Shown one piece after another: positions 8,352 through 15,822 of a DNA stretch of 15,822 bases; positions within the stretch are counted from its first letter, which is position 1; the number at the start of each line of letters is the position of its first letter. The notes below the pieces were generated by a model. That model was given only the letters and a program-made list of their open reading frames with translations, was not told where the DNA came from and did no database searches. A program made the position numbers and the translations under genes. The DNA comes from DAOVRD01 sp964605915 (GTDB lineage Bacteria; Planctomycetota; Brocadiia; SM23-32): contig CAZSET010000074.1 in NCBI GenBank assembly GCA_964605915.1, forward strand, positions 1 to 15,822, written 5' to 3'.

Positions 8352-9284
8352 TCAGGTTGAGTTCTGTTCCTCGAGCAGCGCGTCAATCTCCGCTCGATGC
8401 GGCAATGAGGGCTGCGCACCTGCCTTCTGGACGCACAGAGCGGCCGCACAGGCGGCGAAACGGGCCGCTTCGGGCAATGCCCGACCCTCACCCAAGGCAA
8501 CGGCCAGCGCGCCGCAGAAGCAGTCTCCCGCCGCCGTCGTGTCCACCGCCCGGACCTTCGGCGCAGCGATCCGCCGGCACGCCGCACCTTCGCAGATGCA
8601 GGCGCCCTCGGATCCCAGCGTCAGGACAGCGGCGCGCGCTCCTGCCCGGACCAGTCGTTGCGCCATCTCCTCCGGCTCGCTGTCCACAGGCGCGCCCAGG
8701 ATGCGCGCGGCCTCCACGGCATTGGGCGTGATGTAGTCAGTCATTCTGACCAGCTCGTCGGGCAGAGGATCGGGCGGCGCGGGCGCCGGGTTGAGTAGAA
8801 CCGCGACGCCGGCGTCGTGTGCCACACGGGCCGCGCTCTGGACGGCCTCCAGCGGAATCTCCAACTGAAGCAGCAACAGGTCGGCCTCGCGTATGAGCTC
8901 CCCGGCCGCCTCGACGTCGCCGGCGCTCAAGAGCCCGTTCGCCCCGGGCGCGACGGCTATCATGTTCTCTCCGTCCTTGTCCACTATTATTAGTGCCACT
9001 CCGGTGGCCGACTGTTCGTCGACAGCCACGCCGTCCGTGTTGATGCCCTCCCGCCGGAGCGCCTCCAGCGCGCCTCGCCCGAAGTCATCGTCTCCGATCT
9101 TGCCGATAAAGGCGACCCGGGCGCCGGCTCGTGCCGCCGCGACCGCCTGATTGGCGCCCTTGCCGCCGCCGGCCTGGAGCAGTGCACCGCCGAGGATCGT
9201 CTCGCCGGGAACGGGCAGGTGCTCTGTGATTATCGTCAGGTCCGTGTTCGAACTGCCGACCACCGCTATGCAAGGGCCTTGCAC
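8352..9284 (-). CDS. rbsK: ribokinase
   Basis: Ribokinase phosphorylates D-ribose to ribose 5-phosphate with ATP (PfkB family, cytoplasm). The protein is 310 residues from the chosen start, against 309 in E. coli, and is collinear with it. It opens with CIAVVGSSNTD, then has PVPGET, the ribose-binding GGGKGANQA (about 39-47), TGVALI, LNPAPA, ITPN, the ATP-site TLGSEG and the PfkB signature DTTAAGD (248-254), whose last Asp (D254) is the catalytic base matching E. coli D255. A frame from an ATG at 9338 would add 18 residues and overlap the AsmA-like gene. The GTG at 9284 is preferred because a strong GGAGGT lies 9 bp upstream and it gives the family's length. It sits 28 bp after the AsmA-like gene and 13 bp before the OstA-like gene. 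No ribose transporter or RbsD is nearby. Confidence 0.93.
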   Translation of the reverse strand: MQGPCIAVVGSSNTDLTIITEHLPVPGETILGGALLQAGGGKGANQAVAAARAGARVAFIGKIGDDDFGRGALEALRREGINTDGVAVDEQSATGVALIIVDKDGENMIAVAPGANGLLSAGDVEAAGELIREADLLLLQLEIPLEAVQSAARVAHDAGVAVLLNPAPAPPDPLPDELVRMTDYITPNAVEAARILGAPVDSEPEEMAQRLVRAGARAAVLTLGSEGACICEGAACRRIAAPKVRAVDTTAAGDCFCGALAVALGEGRALPEAARFAACAAALCVQKAGAQPSLPHRAEIDALLEEQNST

Positions 9285-9293
9285 GCCGGGACC

Positions 9294-9299
9294 ACCTCC
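9294..9299 (-). promoter_or_regulatory. Shine-Dalgarno of rbsK
   Basis: GGAGGT on the minus strand (ACCTCC on the plus strand) lies 9 bp before the GTG at 9284 and just after the AsmA-like stop at 9313. It decides the rbsK start in favour of GTG over the ATG at 9338. Confidence 0.75.
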
Positions 9300-9312
9300 G
9301 CTCCTGTGCCCG

Positions 9313-12300
9313 TCACTTGGGCTCTGCCTTCTGCGCATCCGCCTTCATAAAGGGGCTGTATAGCACGCTGCGCAGGCTCCTCAGGGGCCACGTTATCTTG
9401 CTGAGCACCTGCGACCGGAACTCCGGTTTGCCGACGGAGCCGGTCACGTCGATCCGCAACAGCTCTCTCTCCACGGCCTGCAAGGCCCACCCCACGACCG
9501 AGCTGATGACTGGTATTCCGGTTCTCTTGGCGGGAGCACCGATGGCGACCAGGGTCAGCGCCAGCCTGCCGTCCAGCCCCACCGTTCCCTCGCCGGAGAC
9601 ATTGAGTCCCTCCCCAATCAGCTCGAGTTCCTTCACCTGGACGCTGCCCTCGCCCAACTGCAATGACGCCTGCCCCGCCACCGACGGGGCTCCCTCGGCG
9701 GGCACCGCCAGATGCAGGATGTTCAGAAGGCCGATGAAGAACGGCGTTCCCCACGGGTCGCCTTCGGTCAGCGATACGCGGCCCTCGCCGGTGCTGGCCT
9801 TCAGATCATCTATTGGCCCGCTGACCTGGACTTCGCCGGAGATCAGACCGCTCACCTTCTGGCTCTCTCCGCCAAGCCGGGCGATCAGCTCCGATAGTTT
9901 CACCCGGCCAAACTGCACTTGAGCGCGGTATGTGGCGGGCTCGGGCCCGGCATTGTAACGGATGGCCAGGGCGCCTTCGAAGTGCCCGGTGCACGTTGCA
10001 CCGCTGAAGTCCCTGCTTTCCGCGCGCTGCTCCGTGAGCAACAGCCGGCCAGAGAACGCGTCAATGGGCAGGCCCTCCAGGGCCAGCGAGGCATCGTGGA
10101 CGTCTACGTTCAGCAGGTAATGGAGGGCCTCTTCGGCCTTCGCGTCGTACAGGATCCTGCCGCTTAGGGACAGCGTGCCGTGCGGCTGCGCTGCCTGGCG
10201 GATGAGTTCTCCAACGGTGGGCACTGCGGCCAGCAGCCTGTCGGTCAGCACGAGGCCCCGGGCGGCCACGTCCAACTCCGCCCGTTCCGCCCCCGGCTGG
10301 ACCAGCCCCCGCACCTCAACCGTGCACCTGGACCAATCGGCTGCTTCCGCTTCATCCCCTGTGTCCACGGTGGCCGTTAGGCACTCCAGGGACACCGAGT
10401 CCTCGTCTATCTTCACTGTGCCCGATATGTTGTCCACGGCCAGGCCGCCGAGCGCCGCCGGCGTCATCCGCCCGCCGTGCAAGCTCAGGATGCCGCTGAC
10501 GGAGTTCTGGCCGGGCTCCAGCCTGCCGGTGAGCAGGACGACGGCGTCCACGTCGACTTCGGGCCGGAGCAGTTCCCACACGTCCTCGCCGGCGCCGGGG
10601 ATCGCTTTGAGCAGCTCCTCGCTCGTGCGAACGTTGCGCACAACAACCTCGAGCGCGCTGTCTCTCCCATCGAAGCGCACCGTGCCGTTCGCAGCCACGC
10701 GGGCCAGGTTCGTTGCGCCGTTGGGATCCCTCTGGGTGGCGACCGCGCGCAGACTGCTCAGCACGACGCCGCCGGCGTCCACGCACACGCGTCCGCTGAC
10801 GTCCTCCAGCGGCATGGGCAAGCCGCGCGGCGAGAGCCTTCCTTCGTCCAGGTCCAGCCGCGCCTTGACGGTGGGTCGATCCTGCCCGGGCTGCTGTCGG
10901 ATGGCCACGTCGGCGTCAAGGATGAGCTCAGGCTGCAGCGATTCCCAGACCTGCTCTCCCAGGCCCGGGATGGACTTGACCAGCTCCTCATCGGTCGCCA
11001 GGCTGCTCACGGCGATCCGCAGGTCGGTCCCGACGTTGCTCGCCGCTACCGTGCCGTTGGCCACGAATCGCGGCTTGATCCGGCTTGCCTCTGCCGTTGC
11101 GCCGCGCGCCTGACCGATGGCGCCGCGCACGTTCTCGATGCGGACACCGTCCGCGTCAAACACGACCCTCCCCGCGATGCCTTCCAGCGCTCTTGGCACC
11201 TGAGCGGGGTGCAGCGTCACGTCGTGCAGTTCGGCGACTCCCGAGAACTCCGGAGCGCCGCCCGTGTCCCGCTTGCGAAGCGTTATCGTCACGTCCGCTC
11301 TGCCGGAGGGGCGCAACCGTTCCCACATCTCAGTTCCGACTTCGGGGATTGCCTGGACGCTGTGCTGGCATAGCGGCAAGTCGGTCACGCTGACGCGATA
11401 AGTCCCTCCCGGCCCGTCCAGGCGAGCAGTCGCGCTCAGCCGAAGATACGCAGGGGGCTCCGTAGCGGCGTCCAGGCCGAACTCCGTGGCCGGGATCAGG
11501 CCGGTCAACTCTCTGATCACCGCCCCGCCGTCCGCCACCTCCGTGACACCGTTGATGGACGAGAGGCGCCCCGGGAACAGGTCGCTCCTCGCACTGGCGT
11601 CCAGCATGGTGACCGTCAGGGAGTAGCGCGGGAGCCCGTCGGGCGATGACCTGAGCACGGCCTCGACGCCCAGTCGTCCAGCGACCTCGTAGCCTTCCCA
11701 TATGCGCCGGCCGTATGGGATCGCGCGCCAGAGATCCTCTCCCGTTGACAGGGACTCGCACTTGACGGTGAAGGCGTAACGGGGATGTTTCTCTGCGACG
11801 AACCATCCCTGGACGGCCGTGCCGGCCAGGATGCCCGTTCTGAACCGTCCCTCGGCCCGCCAGGAGGCCGCAGAGGCGCTGTCTCTGGCCAGCCTGAGGT
11901 AGAGCCCGTCATAGGTCCTGGGCTCGTCATGCCCGTATAGATCCGCGTGCCGGACGACGACGGTGGCCTGCTCCAGGACCACGCCGCCGCTCAGCAGGCC
12001 TGCGGGCAAGGTGCCCTCGCCCTGCGCCTTCAACTGCGCTGCCTCGAAGTTCCAGGAATCCGTGCGCGGCTCGTAGGCCAGGTTGAACGTCGGCTGAACG
12101 AGGACGACCTTGCTGGGCACGGCCCGGCGGCGCAGCAATTCCGACCTGTCCAGGGCTACGACGATCTTCTCGCAGCGGAACAGGGGCTGCTCTTGCCCGG
12201 ACAACGTAAGCGCCACGCCGTCCAGATGCAGCGTGCCGGTGAAGTCCAGGCGGGCCGACGCCAGGTCGAGAGTCGCGTTCAGCGAGTTCTCGACTTCCCG

Positions 12301-12420
12301 ACGCAGCACGACCATGAGCTGCTCGGGCGAAGTGTGGTAGGCAATCAGCCTGATCGCAACGCCGCACGCGACCAGGAGGATGCCTGCAAGGATGAGCTTT
12401 ATGGCTGTTCGGATCTTCAT
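9313..12420 (-). CDS. AsmA-like envelope protein with five tandem repeats
   Basis: A 1035-residue protein with an N-terminal signal-anchor (about residues 5-27) and a beta-rich body. The C-terminal region (about 860-1000) has the AsmA pattern: a GEVQVSGPIDDL strand, GRVSLTEGDPWGTPF, LNVSGEGTVGLDGRL, and IDVTGSVGKPEF near the end. AsmA, TamB and YhdP relatives are inner-membrane-anchored proteins with lipid-binding grooves that reach across the periplasm; YhdP, TamB and YdbH move phospholipid to the outer membrane in E. coli. Between the anchor and the C-terminal domain lie five repeats of about 125 residues. The ATG at 12420 has an AGGGGAG about 11 bp upstream. The gap to tilS upstream is 76 bp, the longest in this run, so an internal promoter is possible. 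Length is between AsmA (617) and TamB or YhdP (about 1260). Membership of the AsmA superfamily is likely; the lipid carried is unknown. Confidence 0.72.
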   Translation of the reverse strand: MKIRTAIKLILAGILLVACGVAIRLIAYHTSPEQLMVVLRREVENSLNATLDLASARLDFTGTLHLDGVALTLSGQEQPLFRCEKIVVALDRSELLRRRAVPSKVVLVQPTFNLAYEPRTDSWNFEAAQLKAQGEGTLPAGLLSGGVVLEQATVVVRHADLYGHDEPRTYDGLYLRLARDSASAASWRAEGRFRTGILAGTAVQGWFVAEKHPRYAFTVKCESLSTGEDLWRAIPYGRRIWEGYEVAGRLGVEAVLRSSPDGLPRYSLTVTMLDASARSDLFPGRLSSINGVTEVADGGAVIRELTGLIPATEFGLDAATEPPAYLRLSATARLDGPGGTYRVSVTDLPLCQHSVQAIPEVGTEMWERLRPSGRADVTITLRKRDTGGAPEFSGVAELHDVTLHPAQVPRALEGIAGRVVFDADGVRIENVRGAIGQARGATAEASRIKPRFVANGTVAASNVGTDLRIAVSSLATDEELVKSIPGLGEQVWESLQPELILDADVAIRQQPGQDRPTVKARLDLDEGRLSPRGLPMPLEDVSGRVCVDAGGVVLSSLRAVATQRDPNGATNLARVAANGTVRFDGRDSALEVVVRNVRTSEELLKAIPGAGEDVWELLRPEVDVDAVVLLTGRLEPGQNSVSGILSLHGGRMTPAALGGLAVDNISGTVKIDEDSVSLECLTATVDTGDEAEAADWSRCTVEVRGLVQPGAERAELDVAARGLVLTDRLLAAVPTVGELIRQAAQPHGTLSLSGRILYDAKAEEALHYLLNVDVHDASLALEGLPIDAFSGRLLLTEQRAESRDFSGATCTGHFEGALAIRYNAGPEPATYRAQVQFGRVKLSELIARLGGESQKVSGLISGEVQVSGPIDDLKASTGEGRVSLTEGDPWGTPFFIGLLNILHLAVPAEGAPSVAGQASLQLGEGSVQVKELELIGEGLNVSGEGTVGLDGRLALTLVAIGAPAKRTGIPVISSVVGWALQAVERELLRIDVTGSVGKPEFRSQVLSKITWPLRSLRSVLYSPFMKADAQKAEPK
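9946..11739 (-). repeat. five tandem ~125-residue repeats in the AsmA-like protein
   Basis: Each copy opens with a short helix motif of the type A-I-P-G-x-G-E-x-V-W-E-x-L-x-P followed by a V/D-rich strand. The Ile/Val-Pro anchors are at residues 234, 358, 484, 607 and 733, spaced 124, 126, 123 and 126. The Trp is kept in copies 1-4 (W241, W366, W492, W615) and lost in copy 5. Copies 2-4 also share a central L-E-x-I/V-S/A-G-R-V segment and an ANGTV strand before the next anchor; copy 4 is weaker there. The regular period shows internal duplication. Confidence 0.8.
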
Positions 12421-12496
12421 GCCGTCTCAGTCTCCCCTGGACCCAACCTATCCTATCCCGCGAGGGACGAGGGCGCAAACGGTGGCCGAGGAGCCC

Positions 12497-13945
12497 CTAA
12501 TCCTCTCTGGCGATGGCGACTGCCCTCAGCCGCGCAACGGGCCCCCTGGGGCTGCGGAGTCGGAATCGGTGGCTGATGCCGTGCCCCACCACCCAGGCGA
12601 TCTCGCCCTCACTGGTGGCAACGAGGGGCGTGCGGCTACGTTCGTGACGCGGGACCTTGCGCGCGATCAGGAAGTCCTTCAGACGCGTCGGCGAGTGCAG
12701 GCCCAACGGTTGAAACCTGTCGCCGGCGGAACGTCCCCGCACGGTCAGCGGGCCGTCGGACGGGCCCAGCGCCAGGTATACCTCGCGGTCCGACGAGCGC
12801 TCGACGGCCTGCTGCGGACCGACCGAACCGGCCGGCAGTACTTCGCAGGACAGACGAATCCCTGCCTCGGGGACATTGATCTCGCCCGGCACGGAAAGGC
12901 CCCGCGGCGGGAGCGTCGTTGTCTCCGCGCCGCTTGAGAAATAGATGATCCCGTGCTCGTGGCGCGCGAGGAAGCCGCCCGGCAGCGACACCTCGTGCCC
13001 GACCTGGGCGTGCGGCAGGGCGACGACCCGGTCGTAGTGCTCGGCGGCCAGTGGGGGAGGGCGTCTGCGCCCGCACAGGGCCTGAAGCGCGCGGATCGTG
13101 GCTGCCTTCTGGAGCGCTACCGGCGCCCGCGCGAATGCCTCCTTGTCAAGGATGACCTCATTCTCGCTCTCGGCGCGGCAGAGCCGGCCCCACTGCTTGT
13201 CCAGCAACTCGCGCAAGAGGTCTCGCGCTTCCAGGGCGGACTCGTTCAGGGCGCAGAGGGCCCGCACCGAGAACGTCGGGAAATCCCGTGCCAGAGCGGG
13301 AATCAACTCGTGCCGGACCCGGTTCCGCGTGTAGCCCGTATCGACGTTCGAGCTATCCTTGCGGAACGCCTGCCCGCGTTGCTCGAGGAATCCGACCAAC
13401 TCCGCCTTCCTGACCTCCAGCAGGGGCCTGACGAGGCGAACGCCTTCGTGGGACTCTCCGAGGGGGCGCTGCGGGGCGATTGCGCCCAGGCCGGTAAGGG
13501 CTGCCCCGCGGATCAGGCGCAACAGGACCGTCTCCGCAACGTCGTCCGCATGGTGCGCCGTGGCGACGACCCGTGCCCCGATCTCCCGGGCGGCCCGGCC
13601 GAGGAAGTGGTAGCGGGCCCGCCGGGCGGCCGCTTCGACCGAACCCCGCCCCCCGGCTGCGGCCTCGAGGTCCGCCCGCTCCACCCGGAGGGGCAAGCCA
13701 AGCTGACGCGCGAACTGCCGGCAGAATTCCTCGTCCTCGTCGGATTCGTCTCCGCGCAGGGCGTGGTTCAGGTGCGCCAGGTGGAGGTCGAGCGGCAGCG
13801 TGCCGGAGCTGGAAAGATCCAGGAGGATCAACGAGAGCGCCACGGAGTCCGGCCCGCCACTCAGACCCACCAGGACCTTCTCGCCTCCTTGCAGGAGGCC
13901 GCGCGTATGGATGACTCGCAAGACTCTACGCACCAACTCATCCAT
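12497..13945 (-). CDS. tilS: tRNA(Ile)-lysidine synthase
   Basis: TilS attaches lysine to cytidine 34 of the CAU-anticodon isoleucine tRNA with ATP, so the tRNA reads AUA codons; it is essential in most bacteria. The 482-residue protein has the N-type PP-loop SGGPDS (29-34), HLNHALRGDESDEDEEF (58-74), ATAHHADDVAETVLLRLIRG (128-147), DSSN (197-200) and YTRNRVRHELIP (205-216). The C-terminal TilS domain, with LTVRGRSAGDRFQPLG and RLKDFLIARKVP, is also complete. Length fits the long, two-domain form. The ATG at 13945 lies 9 bp after the upstream stop. Its TGAGGT Shine-Dalgarno (13952-13957) overlaps that stop, which suggests translational coupling. Confidence 0.95.
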   Translation of the reverse strand: MDELVRRVLRVIHTRGLLQGGEKVLVGLSGGPDSVALSLILLDLSSSGTLPLDLHLAHLNHALRGDESDEDEEFCRQFARQLGLPLRVERADLEAAAGGRGSVEAAARRARYHFLGRAAREIGARVVATAHHADDVAETVLLRLIRGAALTGLGAIAPQRPLGESHEGVRLVRPLLEVRKAELVGFLEQRGQAFRKDSSNVDTGYTRNRVRHELIPALARDFPTFSVRALCALNESALEARDLLRELLDKQWGRLCRAESENEVILDKEAFARAPVALQKAATIRALQALCGRRRPPPLAAEHYDRVVALPHAQVGHEVSLPGGFLARHEHGIIYFSSGAETTTLPPRGLSVPGEINVPEAGIRLSCEVLPAGSVGPQQAVERSSDREVYLALGPSDGPLTVRGRSAGDRFQPLGLHSPTRLKDFLIARKVPRHERSRTPLVATSEGEIAWVVGHGISHRFRLRSPRGPVARLRAVAIARED

Positions 13946-13951
13946 GCGCGG

Positions 13952-13957
13952 ACCTCA
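13952..13957 (-). promoter_or_regulatory. Shine-Dalgarno of tilS overlapping the upstream stop
   Basis: TGAGGT on the minus strand lies 6 bp before the tilS ATG. Its first three bases are the TGA stop (13955-13957) of the preceding gene, so ribosomes ending there could reinitiate on tilS. Confidence 0.65.
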
Positions 13958-15663
13958 TGACGAGTCGCTGTCCGGCCCGGTGCTTTGGGGGAGGCCGACG
14001 GGGGCCAACTGGTAGAGCGGCGGAAGGGGCAGCAGGTCTCTCAGGCGAAGCGCGCCGTAGAGTTTGCGGGGGTGTTCGAGTTCCTTCCAGAGACGGGCCG
14101 CCTCTTCGCTCTTGGCGGACGCGGAAAAGGACTCCGCCAGCAAAGTCCTGGCCATCGTTGCCCACTGCCCCGTCGGATAGGCCTCCAGGTATTCGCGGAG
14201 CCGCTTCTCGGCCAACGGCCACGCACGCGCGTCGTGAAGGTTGGACACGGCAAAGAACTGGACGGTCTCGATCATCTGCCGCAGCGACGTTGCGGCCTCA
14301 GCGACGTCTGTCCTGGCGAGCCGGCCTTGCAGGGAGCGCGCCAGGTTCTCGTACGCCGCGTCTGCGGAGTCATAGAACCCTCGCATCTGCCTCAGCCGCG
14401 GATCGCCCGTCATCTGCAACAGCGCCAGTTGCTCGTCCGAAGCGCCTCCGGGCGTTCTCAGTTGTTGCAGCGTCTGGAACGGCAGCTCCCAGACGGCAGG
14501 GGCGGAGGCCGAACGCGCCGAGTTCATCTCGAAGGCCAGACGGGGCGCCGAAGGCAGGTCCGAAAGCAGATGAGCCAGCACCCGGAACCGCGAAAACAGG
14601 GCATAGGGATGAACGACCGTCTTGACCTCCGCCTGAGCGAAGTCCTCGGCTTCGTAGGGCGCCTCTTGGCCCGCAAGCGCCATCAGGGCGGCGTATGCCT
14701 CCGGCCGCTCGAGCAATGACTGCAGCGACAGCAGCTCCTCCGTCTCCGGGTCCAGCACGGGTACGCCAAGTGAAGGTATGACCAGGAACGGCTCGTCGTC
14801 CGACGGGCGCACCTGGATCAGGTACTGCCGGGGCGCTCCCTCCCGTCCGAGAATGGCCATGTCCACCGCCAGGCCGACCTGCCTGGCCATGTCGGCGTAG
14901 GTCCAGGCGATCTGTCCCGGCGAACCGCGGCCCTGCATCACGACCATGGCGGGCATTGCAGGCTGCGCTCCATCCTCGACAGGCATCAGGTGCAGCGCAC
15001 ACCACCGGCAGAGCCGCAACGCCTTCTCCGTGTCCGTTTCGGCCTGGCCCGTGATGCGCCACGCGATCTGCCACAGGATGGCGCAGTCTTGCAGGTAGAC
15101 CTTCCCGTCGGCGTGGATCTGCGGGTCCGCGTTCTCGATGGCCAGCGCAGGGAACGCAGAGACCGCCTGCTGCGCCATCTGTTCAAATATCTGAACCGAC
15201 CTGGCATTCGCGACNNNNNNNNNNCCAGCCTTGCATCGGCATAGTAGAGGGCGACGGCAAACCTCCTGGCTTCCGCAAGCCTGGCATCGGCCTCCTCCGG
15301 ATCGCCGACACTACTCAGGGCTTCGGCCAGTGCGTTTGCCATGTTCCAGGCTTCAAGGCCCTGCGCCTTGCTGAGCCTCAGCTCGTCCTGCGGCCGGTCG
15401 GGGTCCAGGTGCTGGACAGACTCACGCATCGCCCGTATGGCCATCGAGAGGTTCTCTCGAAGCTGGTTCAGCTCTCGTTGCTGGCGCCTGTTGATGACCA
15501 CGGCCAGGACGACGACCGCCGCCAGAATGCACAGGAGTAGCGCCAGCCTGGCTTTCCGCGCCGGGCTGATCCGGTCGCTTTCGGGGCGTTGGGCGGGGGG
15601 AGGGGATTGCTTACCGGATGAGCCAGCCGCAGTGCCCTTGTCATCCTCCAAGGCCTCCTCCAC
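13955..15663 (-). CDS. membrane-anchored protein with transglutaminase-like and TPR-like regions (split by assembly gap)
   Basis: No firm family name. Two pieces separated by Ns are read here as one gene. The N-terminal piece (15225-15663, 146 residues) has a charged, Pro-rich start, one membrane segment (about 38-58, LALLLCILAAVVVLAVV), a coiled-coil-like stretch and helices containing ADARLAEARR. The C-terminal piece (13955-15214, about 419 residues) contains a segment of the shape LCRWCALHL...GRGSPGQIAWTYADMARQVGL, which recalls transglutaminase-like domains but has no Cys after GRG, so it is probably not catalytic. Helical repeat-like sequence follows (EKRLREYLEAYPTGQW, SASAKSEEAARLWKELE). 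The start is uncertain: a GTG at 15663 lacks a Shine-Dalgarno, and the frame is open upstream to a TAG at 15727. It precedes tilS by 9 bp. A scaffold role at the envelope is a guess. Confidence 0.55.
15215..15224. other. assembly gap (10 Ns)
   Basis: Ten consecutive Ns, most likely a placeholder of unknown true length. The reading frames on its two sides do not join at 10 bases. If the gene is continuous, the true gap length must leave remainder 2 when divided by 3. Confidence 0.95.
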
Positions 15664-15726
15664 CTCGCAGTAGAGGGTCGTTGTGTGCTCCGCCTGGGCC
15701 TTGAGGGCCTGCCCGAACTGGCGCGC

Positions 15727-15822
15727 CTAGCCGCTTTTCTCGTCCGGAGCGTCCGCGGGCACGGTCGCCCCGGGGCTACCATCATCACCGGACCGCACAT
15801 TGGTAAGGGGTGGCACCGCAGT
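15727..15822 (-). CDS. C-terminal end of an unidentified protein (5' partial)
   Basis: A minus-strand frame, open from the right edge, ends at a TAG at 15727-15729 after 31 codons. The residues are Pro-, Asp- and Gly-rich (RSGDDGSPG, PADAPDEKSG), typical of a disordered hydrophilic tail, and use GC-rich codons like the neighbours. No function can be read from it. It is in the same frame as the next gene, whose GTG lies 63 bp further on, so it could instead be the true N-terminal part of that gene interrupted by a stop. The piece is too short to be sure it is coding. Confidence 0.35.
   Translation of the reverse strand, partial: TAVPPLTNVRSGDDGSPGATVPADAPDEKSG

Noticed and set aside
8339..8587. 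N-terminal extension of the OstA-like gene by 83 codons
   Set aside because: It overlaps the rbsK PfkB signature and C-terminus in another frame, while the ATG at 8338 gives a proper membrane anchor.
12421..12496. Possible hairpin terminator after tilS
   Set aside because: Only a 4-bp TCCC/GGGA stem is present and no T-run follows, so it is not a convincing intrinsic terminator.
12953..13960. Plus-strand open frame of 335 codons opposite tilS
   Set aside because: tilS on the other strand has every family motif; the plus frame is a mirror of it.
15468..15800. Minus-strand open frame of 110 codons at the right end
   Set aside because: Arg/Pro/Ser-rich shadow overlapping, in another frame, the membrane segment of the anchored protein.
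1..15822. tRNA, rRNA, CRISPR, insertion sequence or prophage signals
   Set aside because: No cloverleaf, spaced direct-repeat array, transposase or integrase motif, or terminal inverted repeats were seen on either strand by eye.

Overview
The window is GC-rich bacterial chromosomal DNA, packed end to end with protein genes. No RNA gene, mobile element, CRISPR array or integration scar was seen, and no stretch above 300 bases lacks a gene. The content suggests a Gram-negative-type, carbohydrate-degrading bacterium. My best guess is a planctomycete or a relative in the PVC group. The reasons are the GH78 rhamnosidase beside a YdjC-type deacetylase, the LarA-like protein, the very long AsmA-like and OstA/LptC-like envelope proteins, and a membrane-anchored protein with a degenerate transglutaminase-like domain. 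This placement is inference. A run of ten Ns at 15215-15224 shows the sequence is a draft, probably metagenomic, scaffold.

Left part, plus strand (2-4292): three closely spaced genes. They are the C-terminal bulk of a GH78 alpha-L-rhamnosidase-like hydrolase (open at the left edge), a ChbG/YdjC-family carbohydrate deacetylase, and PdxB (erythronate-4-phosphate dehydrogenase) with its C-terminal dimerisation domain. The gaps are 18 and 7 bp, so co-transcription is likely. The first two fit breakdown of rhamnosylated or acetylated glycans. PdxB would normally serve vitamin B6 synthesis and may be there by chance.

Right part, minus strand (15822 down to 4289): a run of seven genes. In transcription order they are: the last codons of an unidentified protein; a membrane-anchored protein with a transglutaminase-like fold and TPR-like helices, interrupted by the N gap; tilS; a 1035-residue AsmA-like protein; ribokinase rbsK; a 910-residue OstA/LptC-like protein; and a LarA-like (nickel-pincer racemase family) enzyme. 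Spacings within the run are 9 to 76 bp. The two runs converge, and their stop codons overlap by 4 bp at 4289-4292.

The most interesting content is in the minus-strand run. It contains two large, N-terminally anchored, beta-rich periplasmic proteins, each built from internal tandem repeats: about 125 residues in the AsmA-like protein and about 135-143 residues in the OstA-like protein. AsmA/TamB and LptC/LptA relatives form hydrophobic grooves that carry lipids between membranes. The pair, separated only by rbsK, may therefore be a lineage-specific envelope lipid-transport cassette. That function is inferred from domain type and context.
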